Shown here in pieces: positions 24,153 through 29,886 of a DNA stretch of 29,886 nucleotides. Source of the stretch: a virus; the IMG/VR virus record IMGVR_UViG_3300025674_000249, positions 1 to 29,886 of that record; one strand, given 5' to 3'. The stretch's first letter is position 1. Every line of letters starts with the position of its first letter. The position numbers and the translations under genes were made by a program. Under the pieces are notes generated by a model. It searched no databases. It was given only the letters and a program-made list of their open reading frames with translations, and was not told the origin of the DNA.

Positions 24153-25316
24153 TTATTTTTTTATTTTAAATTTCAACTTAGAACTATCTACACCACTAAT
24201 CGCTTTTACTCGCAACCCATTTATAAACATGTCTCCGTTTGCTTGAGGTCTAATATCTTCACCAATATTCTTTGATTTAGATGTTATATTTCTTATAGCA
24301 TCGGCTTTACCTTGTTCGTAAAAATGAGAAGCAATTTTATCAGGATTTTGTGCTGTATATAAAGCTTTGTGATAACCTTTAGCATCACCAATCGCACCAT
24401 CTTTGTTCAAGAACTTCTGAAACAAACTATTTAAATTTGATTGTTTTTTAGCAATATCACTAGGGTTATTTATATTATATCTAAAAGTTTTTTCTCCAAC
24501 TGAATATTCAAAACCTTTGAAACTTTCGTTAAATAACTTATTAGAACTAGTAAGAAATATTTCCCTATTCTTTGCTCCTTTTTCTTGTTCTTTGTTGTGT
24601 CTATTGAAAAAGTCCATAGCTTTTTGTTGTTCTGGAGTTAAACCACTAGATCTCAACTTGATTTCTTTGTAGTATTTACTCTTTGTTTCTTCCAAAAAGC
24701 TTTTGGCTTTAGCAATTTCTTCTTTATAAGCAAGTTTTTTCTTTTTTATTTCTCGCTCATCATCCACATCTTCTTCAATTTTGAAATTATCTTCCATTAT
24801 AAAGTTAATTTCTTCTTGATTTAAATGTGGTTTAGTTCTTTTATAGTATTCATTAAGTATAGCATCTTCATTATACTCTGAATAATTTCTATTTAATCTA
24901 GCATAATCTTCAATAGTACCACCTGTTTCTTCCATAAAACTTACTAAAGCTTCTATGTTTTCTGGAAGTTTTTTAGTTGGCGTTTCTTCTTTATGCTCTT
25001 GTACAGTTTCTTGTACAACTTCTTCTTTATTTTCTTCAGGAGTAATTTCTTCTAAAGGATTTACTTCTTCTTTTTTCTCTTCGGCAACCGGCTCAACACT
25101 TGGTTCGGGTGCTCTTTCCTCCACTTTTTCCACATTTGTGGTTTGTTTATCCTCATCCAAACTTCCTGCGCTTTGCTCTGGAACGGCATTTTCTTTTTCT
25201 TTTTCTTCTGGTTTTTTATTCATATCAAGTTTATACACTTGATCGTTATTCCTTTTTAATGAAGGCTTTTTTATTTTTAAAGGCAAAGCCTCTTGCTCTT
25301 GTTTTGTTGTTGACAT
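24153..25316 (-). CDS. Scaffold protein for procapsid assembly (387 aa)
   Basis: Lies between portal and capsid genes. It is extremely hydrophilic. Residues about 10-115 are Glu/Lys/Pro/Val-rich with low complexity and probably disordered. A helical, coiled-coil-prone core at about 150-265 follows (DEREIKKKKLAYKEEIAKAK, KGAKNREIFLTSSNKLFNES). The C-terminus is basic, ending LRVKAISGVDSSKLKFKIKK, like scaffold tails that bind capsid subunits. These traits and the position define scaffolds better than sequence homology does. No protease domain is present. The start is preceded by three ATTAT repeats, and the product should be needed in high amounts, transiently. Confidence 0.8.
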   Translation of the reverse strand: MSTTKQEQEALPLKIKKPSLKRNNDQVYKLDMNKKPEEKEKENAVPEQSAGSLDEDKQTTNVEKVEERAPEPSVEPVAEEKKEEVNPLEEITPEENKEEVVQETVQEHKEETPTKKLPENIEALVSFMEETGGTIEDYARLNRNYSEYNEDAILNEYYKRTKPHLNQEEINFIMEDNFKIEEDVDDEREIKKKKLAYKEEIAKAKSFLEETKSKYYKEIKLRSSGLTPEQQKAMDFFNRHNKEQEKGAKNREIFLTSSNKLFNESFKGFEYSVGEKTFRYNINNPSDIAKKQSNLNSLFQKFLNKDGAIGDAKGYHKALYTAQNPDKIASHFYEQGKADAIRNITSKSKNIGEDIRPQANGDMFINGLRVKAISGVDSSKLKFKIKK

Positions 25317-25330
25317 AATATAATATAATA
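25315..25330. repeat. Three pentanucleotide repeats abutting the scaffold start codon
   Basis: The + strand has ATAAT three times plus A; on the coding strand this is (ATTAT)2 followed by ATTATG, so the final copy contains the AT of the start codon. The preceding bases are AACT, which makes an unstructured leader of only A and T for more than 15 bases. No purine-rich ribosome-binding motif is present. Confidence 0.85.
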
Positions 25331-25342
25331 GTTAAAAAATAC

Positions 25343-27754
25343 TTATTGCATATTAAACGCAGCTAAGTTTAATCCATCAGGATTTTCTGTTTCAGTAAAA
25401 TTAGTTGGAGACGTATCATTTTTTCTCTGACTAATCATTTCACTTTGTTGAGTGCCTGATATTCTTGTTCTTTGATCTTTACGATCTTCAATCATTTTTT
25501 CTTTTTCTCTTTTAAAACCAACGTCAAGCTGAGCTAACTGCATGTCATATCTGAACTTTAACTCCATCTCTTCTTTTCTCATTTGAGATTCTCTTTCAAT
25601 TTTATTTATATTGAACTGAGATTTAGCTTGTTCTATCTGCACTTGTGTTTCTGCTAAAGCTTGTTGTTTTTGCATCTCAGCTAACGCAGCTCTTTCGGCT
25701 GTTTGAGCATTAGCTTGAGCTTGTGCTTGTATATTAGCTTGTGCAGCTTGTTGATCTGCTTGTGCTTTTTTCTTTCTTCTATATTTTAACATTTGATTAG
25801 CTAAAGCAAGATTTTTAACATTTCTTATATCTATAGCGTCTTCTAATGTTATAGAATTAGTTTTTAAAGCGATTTGAATATTTTGCTCAAGTTTTTCTTT
25901 TTCTTCTTCGTCTGGCTCTAATTGTAAAAATATACCGAAGTCATGTATATTTATTTTAGATAATTGATCTAAAGTACCTACATTATACTCTGATATACTA
26001 TTTTCTAAAGCTTGTCTAGTTAATGGGTATTGTAATGCATCAGCAACTCTTAATGATATATTTTCACAAGTTCTTAATGTTAAAAATAATTGAGCTTGTA
26101 GTATATGTCTAGTAGCTGTATTACTATTAGCTGCAGCTAGTTTTTGTAAACCTACTAATGAGTTTTTATCTGGCGTACTTCCATCTCTAGCTTCGTTTAA
26201 CCCTGTTACATCTCTTATCATTTGTAAATAATACTGATAAGTCTGTATTAAAGTTCCTATTTTTCCGCCACCACTTCCAGTTTGTAACTCTTGTATAGGT
26301 ACTTTACCTCTATTAGGATCACCTTCTTGAGTTAAACTTCTACCTACAATACTACCAGTTTGGAAGTACATGTTTAATGCCTCAGCTGGATTATACTTTG
26401 TACCGTTACCTAAATCAACTTCAGCTAGCCCATCCATATCTAAAAATACACCATCAGGAACTGTTCTAGCAAGCACTTGTTGTATTTTAAGATGTGTAAG
26501 TTGAATCATATCAGCAAAGCCTGTTATTCTTTTTACTAATGAATTAATTCTACCTTTGTATAACCTTGGTGCACATATGTTGTAATTCATATTAACTTTA
26601 ACAGTGTCACCAGTAGGTCTAGTCATATTTGTAGCTAGCTTCCACTCTAACATCATAGGATGTCCTAGTATTTTTGCTCCACTGTATAATACTTCTATTG
26701 ATCTAGTAATTACTTCAAAGTTTTCAGTTTCAGGTGGATTAAAAGTGTCAGGCTTTTCTAATACTTTTTCTAATCCAAAAGCGTTCTTCTTGATTTTAAA
26801 CACTTGATCATGATAAGTTTTGTATTCAAAATATATAACCTGTACTGTTAGATCATCATACCTGCCGTTCCAGTTTCTTAAATATTCTGGATTACCTGGA
26901 TATTTTTGTATTGTTTCTAACTCCTCATCAGTTAATTGTGGAAACTGTTTTTTAATATCTGGTATAGAAACAGATTTAACCTCTCCTACGTAATATAAGT
27001 TTTCAAAGTTGGGATCATCTGTATAAGAATAAACCATAGCTGCTGGATCTACATAATCTACAGTAACACCTTCAGCTTCATTAAATCTAGTTTTTACAGC
27101 GGCAATACCTAATACAGTTAAATCATAAGCTAATCTTCTTCTAGTTAAATCATATTTATTATTTTCTAATATATAATTTATAGCTTCTTCTTCTGCAACC
27201 TCAACAGATTGTTTAAAATCCATTTGTAAATGTATAGCTAATTCTTCTTTATCTTGTGGTGCTGCATCAGGATTTTCAGCGTTAAAAGCGTTTACACCTA
27301 ATATTTGTTTAGCTTCAGTTAAATAATCTTTAGCTACAATATCTGTCATTAAACCAGTAGCATAATCTGTTCTTTGTCTTGAACAAACAGGATCTTGAGC
27401 AAAAGCATTTATCTCGTAATTTCTACCAGATATACCATTAACAACAATATCTACAAATTTAGCAATAACAGGAACTGGCTTCCAGTCTAGATTTAAGTAG
27501 CTTAAGTCACCGTTTATAGCTAGCTCATCTTTGTATTTTTGTACTGGTTGTTCACCTCTAGCATATAATCTTAAATTATGAAACTCATTAAAGTTAACAG
27601 CATAACCAGGAGCGTTTACTCCACCTCTATAATTTTTAAACCATTCACTCTCTATAGCTCTGCCCACGGCAAGCCCATACTCTAAAGTAGCTTTTTCTGC
27701 AGCTGGTACAACCTGATCTGGAAAAGAACTATTACTTGTGTAAGAAATTTGCAT
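25343..27754 (-). CDS. Portal protein (803 aa)
   Basis: Forms the dodecameric DNA gate at the capsid vertex and docks the terminase. It follows the terminase gene by four bases. The core is a large alpha/beta protein with YAVNFNEFHNLRLYARGEQP near residue 50, WKPVPVIAKFVDIVVNGISG near 90, and a DNA-channel-like helical region around QTYQYYLQMIRDVTGLNEAR (about 505-525) and LVGLQKLAAANSNTATRHIL. From about residue 655 to 780 there is a long Gln/Ala/Glu/Lys-rich coiled coil, matching the extended C-terminal barrel of large podoviral portals. At 803 residues it is in the upper range, as in crAss-like phages. Its start has no Shine-Dalgarno motif. Confidence 0.85.
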   Translation of the reverse strand: MQISYTSNSSFPDQVVPAAEKATLEYGLAVGRAIESEWFKNYRGGVNAPGYAVNFNEFHNLRLYARGEQPVQKYKDELAINGDLSYLNLDWKPVPVIAKFVDIVVNGISGRNYEINAFAQDPVCSRQRTDYATGLMTDIVAKDYLTEAKQILGVNAFNAENPDAAPQDKEELAIHLQMDFKQSVEVAEEEAINYILENNKYDLTRRRLAYDLTVLGIAAVKTRFNEAEGVTVDYVDPAAMVYSYTDDPNFENLYYVGEVKSVSIPDIKKQFPQLTDEELETIQKYPGNPEYLRNWNGRYDDLTVQVIYFEYKTYHDQVFKIKKNAFGLEKVLEKPDTFNPPETENFEVITRSIEVLYSGAKILGHPMMLEWKLATNMTRPTGDTVKVNMNYNICAPRLYKGRINSLVKRITGFADMIQLTHLKIQQVLARTVPDGVFLDMDGLAEVDLGNGTKYNPAEALNMYFQTGSIVGRSLTQEGDPNRGKVPIQELQTGSGGGKIGTLIQTYQYYLQMIRDVTGLNEARDGSTPDKNSLVGLQKLAAANSNTATRHILQAQLFLTLRTCENISLRVADALQYPLTRQALENSISEYNVGTLDQLSKINIHDFGIFLQLEPDEEEKEKLEQNIQIALKTNSITLEDAIDIRNVKNLALANQMLKYRRKKKAQADQQAAQANIQAQAQANAQTAERAALAEMQKQQALAETQVQIEQAKSQFNINKIERESQMRKEEMELKFRYDMQLAQLDVGFKREKEKMIEDRKDQRTRISGTQQSEMISQRKNDTSPTNFTETENPDGLNLAAFNMQ

Positions 27755-27758
27755 TTAT

Positions 27759-29886
27759 TTATTTTATTATTTTAGAAATATTGCCATCATTGTTATATCT
27801 TTTAAAACCTAGATTAAAAGATTTAATAGTATTTTGTGGTGCAGGTCTATATTTGTTTTTATTACAAGCCATTATAGCTAAACCAGAACTTATAGTAGCA
27901 TCGTATTTAGTTCTGTTATTAATATTAAATTTAGCCCAGTCTTCTAAAGTTCTTTGAAAATACATCGAACCATAACCTTCTTTTATTCTGCCTACATTAT
28001 CATTTATATAAGTTTCTATAGCAGCAGCATGTGCTTGTTTAATATCTTCGCTGGAATTAGGTATGCCACCTATTTCTCTTTCAGTAGTAGATAATTTATT
28101 AGCTAACTTATCAGGACGATTCATGCTAAAACCTCTATAGCCTCTTCTTTTTAAATAGTATAATAATCTTGGTTTATTATTTTCAGCAAGTATAGGCATG
28201 CCGTAAAAATGTAAAGCCATTAAAACGTCTTCAAAGAATATCTCAGCTGTTTGAGGTCTAGCTATATATTCTAAAAAGAACTGATTAAATGGAGCATCTT
28301 CCATAGAAAACTTTGTTAATCCATGTAAAGCTCCTTTAGAACCTTTACCATCCACAGTACCGCTAATGTCGTAACTGTCACAGCCAAAAGCTCCAATGTG
28401 TTCGTTAGCAGGATATTTTGTTCCATTTTTAATTATTACTTTATTTTGTAAATTATGAGGAGGTACCCAACTAACAAAAAATCTACCATTATTACTTGGT
28501 ATAAAACTTACTGTAGTATCTTTTATCCCACTATTCCAAGTAAAATTACCTTGAGTTATATTTGCTATATTGTTTAACTCTTCGTTATAATCTATTTGTT
28601 GATATATTTTTGTTATATTAAAAAGAGCTTGCTTACTTTCATCTCTAAACGCGTGAGCTTCTGATCTTGGAAACTGTCTGTAATATTCATTTAAACTATC
28701 TTGATCATGCTTTAGTCCTTCAACTTCATTTTTCCAGTGTTCAATAACTCCTGTTGTAATTTCGTGACCGTCAGCTCCTTTGACTCTATCTTCCCTAGTA
28801 ACGAAGACAGGTGATCCATAAGTATCGATGAATCCCTCGTAGTTCCACTCCATAGGTATGAACAAGCTATAGAGTCCAGAAGTTGTTTGTCCGTTTTTAT
28901 TTCTCTTTGTAACGTCTGAATTGTAGTATAAGTGTTTAAAATTGTCTCCACCTTTGTCTAAAGCATTTGAAGTTGAGCCCATCATACATTTACCTACAAT
29001 TCTAGAACCAAGACGTAGTGTAGTTTTTGTAACCCTCCAGTTGTTTAATATATTATCAGGTCTCTCCCATTTACCACTTTCATCATGAGCTAATAGTTTT
29101 AGTTTTTCACCATCATAAGAGTTATCACCTGTATTTTTCCAGTCAATAGTTGTGTCAAGTCCTTCTAGTTCTGTGAGTTGCTCATTATTTTCCAGCTTTC
29201 TTCTAGTAAGTTTGGATGCTGGAACCCTATATGCCAGCTCAGTCTTTGGCCTATCCATACCGTCTTGAATTGGCTTGAAGAAAAACGGATAATTAACGGA
29301 TATTGGGACAACTTTATCTGTAAACATTTTTTTGGCATCTGCTCCAGACTTGGAAAGTATACCGAATCTAGCATCGGAAGATATTGTAGCTTGGTTGACA
29401 AGTTCCGCGCTTGACATAAAAGAGAATCCAGATCGTCTGTTCTTAAGGTAGCACATTCCGTAGCACCTGTTATCTGCTTTACACGCTTCCCAAAATATGA
29501 AGAACAACCTGTTTGACTCTCTATAGTCTGGAGCTCCGACGTCAATTTTTGACCACTGCAAGTACATGTAATGAGTGCCAGTAATGTAAGTAGGAGTACC
29601 ATTATTATAAAACCAAAATCCTTCTTCTCGTCTAATAAATTCATTATCAATATAATCGTACCATTTTTCTTTAAAAGTTACAGAATGCTCTTCCCAGTCA
29701 AACCTAGTCTTTATTCTTTGTAATTCTTTTGGATATTCAAATCTTTCCCAAAGTTGTTCTTTTTGTTTTTTGCTTCGTTTAAACGGTTCATTTGCTGCTG
29801 GTAAAGCAATCCTGAGATTTTGTATTTCAATGATTTGTCCAATTTGCCCTGTTTTACTTATTACTATAAAATCATAATCAGAGTTA
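27759..29886 (-). CDS. terL: Terminase large subunit, 5' end outside window
   Basis: The ATP-driven DNA-packaging motor with nuclease domain. The frame stays open from the stop at 27759 to the window edge, giving 708 visible residues. The ATG at 29567 is internal (in THYMYLQWSK): upstream codons read conserved-looking sequence such as FEYPKELQRIKTRFDWEEH and RREEGFWFYNNGTPTYITG. Key motifs: a deviant Walker A, KNRRSGFSF (29418-29444); a probable Walker B, LLAHDES; a coupling motif, KCMMGSTSN; EYYRQFPRSEAHAFRDES at the end of the ATPase domain; and GCDSYDIS (about 28370-28385) with the first acidic residues of the RNase-H-like nuclease. The usual Walker A lysine before Ser is Phe here, as discussed in the findings. 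It heads the virion operon in this window; the next gene, portal, starts four bases after its stop. Confidence 0.93.
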   Translation of the reverse strand, partial: NSDYDFIVISKTGQIGQIIEIQNLRIALPAANEPFKRSKKQKEQLWERFEYPKELQRIKTRFDWEEHSVTFKEKWYDYIDNEFIRREEGFWFYNNGTPTYITGTHYMYLQWSKIDVGAPDYRESNRLFFIFWEACKADNRCYGMCYLKNRRSGFSFMSSAELVNQATISSDARFGILSKSGADAKKMFTDKVVPISVNYPFFFKPIQDGMDRPKTELAYRVPASKLTRRKLENNEQLTELEGLDTTIDWKNTGDNSYDGEKLKLLAHDESGKWERPDNILNNWRVTKTTLRLGSRIVGKCMMGSTSNALDKGGDNFKHLYYNSDVTKRNKNGQTTSGLYSLFIPMEWNYEGFIDTYGSPVFVTREDRVKGADGHEITTGVIEHWKNEVEGLKHDQDSLNEYYRQFPRSEAHAFRDESKQALFNITKIYQQIDYNEELNNIANITQGNFTWNSGIKDTTVSFIPSNNGRFFVSWVPPHNLQNKVIIKNGTKYPANEHIGAFGCDSYDISGTVDGKGSKGALHGLTKFSMEDAPFNQFFLEYIARPQTAEIFFEDVLMALHFYGMPILAENNKPRLLYYLKRRGYRGFSMNRPDKLANKLSTTEREIGGIPNSSEDIKQAHAAAIETYINDNVGRIKEGYGSMYFQRTLEDWAKFNINNRTKYDATISSGLAIMACNKNKYRPAPQNTIKSFNLGFKRYNNDGNISKIIK

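Noticed and set aside
24955-25318. Two overlapping + strand frames opposite the scaffold gene
   Set aside because: Ser/Phe/Leu-rich products mirror the Glu/Lys-rich disordered region of the scaffold; a composition artefact.
28712-29650. Alternative - strand frames of 79 and 161 residues within the terminase gene
   Set aside because: They overlap the conserved ATPase motifs in another frame and show no family features.
1-29886. CRISPR arrays, insertion sequences, integrase or diversity-generating retroelement
   Set aside because: No regularly spaced repeats, transposase, integrase or reverse transcriptase motifs were seen on either strand.

Overview
The window is entirely viral: a segment of a tailed-phage genome carrying part of a nucleotide-metabolism module and most of a virion module. 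Three things point to a host in the Bacteroidota, probably a marine flavobacterium. The DNA is visibly AT-rich. Almost no gene has a Shine-Dalgarno motif before its start, and A/T-rich leaders are found instead. The single tRNA gene (Ala, UGC) looks like the Bacteroidota type. The proteins resemble families I remember from uncultured marine phages and, in overall layout, crAss-like or T7-like short-tailed phages. No database search was possible, so all family names rest on recognition and visible motifs.

Left part (1-2538, + strand): a chain of overlapping genes. It holds the C-terminus of an unidentified protein, a 44-residue basic protein, a 79-residue helical protein, a complete adenosylcobalamin-dependent (class II) ribonucleotide reductase, a 51-residue membrane protein and possibly a 12-residue Cys-rich micropeptide. 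Start and stop codons overlap (ATGA twice), which suggests one mRNA with coupled translation. The module would supply deoxynucleotides for phage DNA synthesis.

Junction (2548-2706): a tRNA-Ala gene followed by a bidirectional terminator hairpin and a second + strand hairpin. This is where the rightward metabolic operon meets the leftward virion operon.

Right part (2707-29886, - strand; read right to left): large terminase (its 5' end lies beyond the window), portal, scaffold, major capsid protein, a 101-residue head-associated protein, a conserved 256-residue protein, two neck/ring proteins, a 1020-residue nozzle-like tail protein, a 569-residue tail protein, a small cupin-fold protein, and three proteins in the position and style of podoviral ejection proteins (236, 562 and 2907 residues). 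The order follows assembly: packaging motor, procapsid, neck, tail, ejected proteins. Spacers are tiny except at two hairpin terminators, which isolate the 256-residue gene.

Most unusual points: the 2907-residue virion protein joins a zinc-metallopeptidase-like motif, a HAD-phosphatase-like domain and hydrophobic segments near both ends; the terminase has a lambda-gpA-like deviant Walker A motif; and perfect ATTAT pentanucleotide repeats run directly into three start codons. I see no integrase, lysis gene, CRISPR array or insertion sequence.
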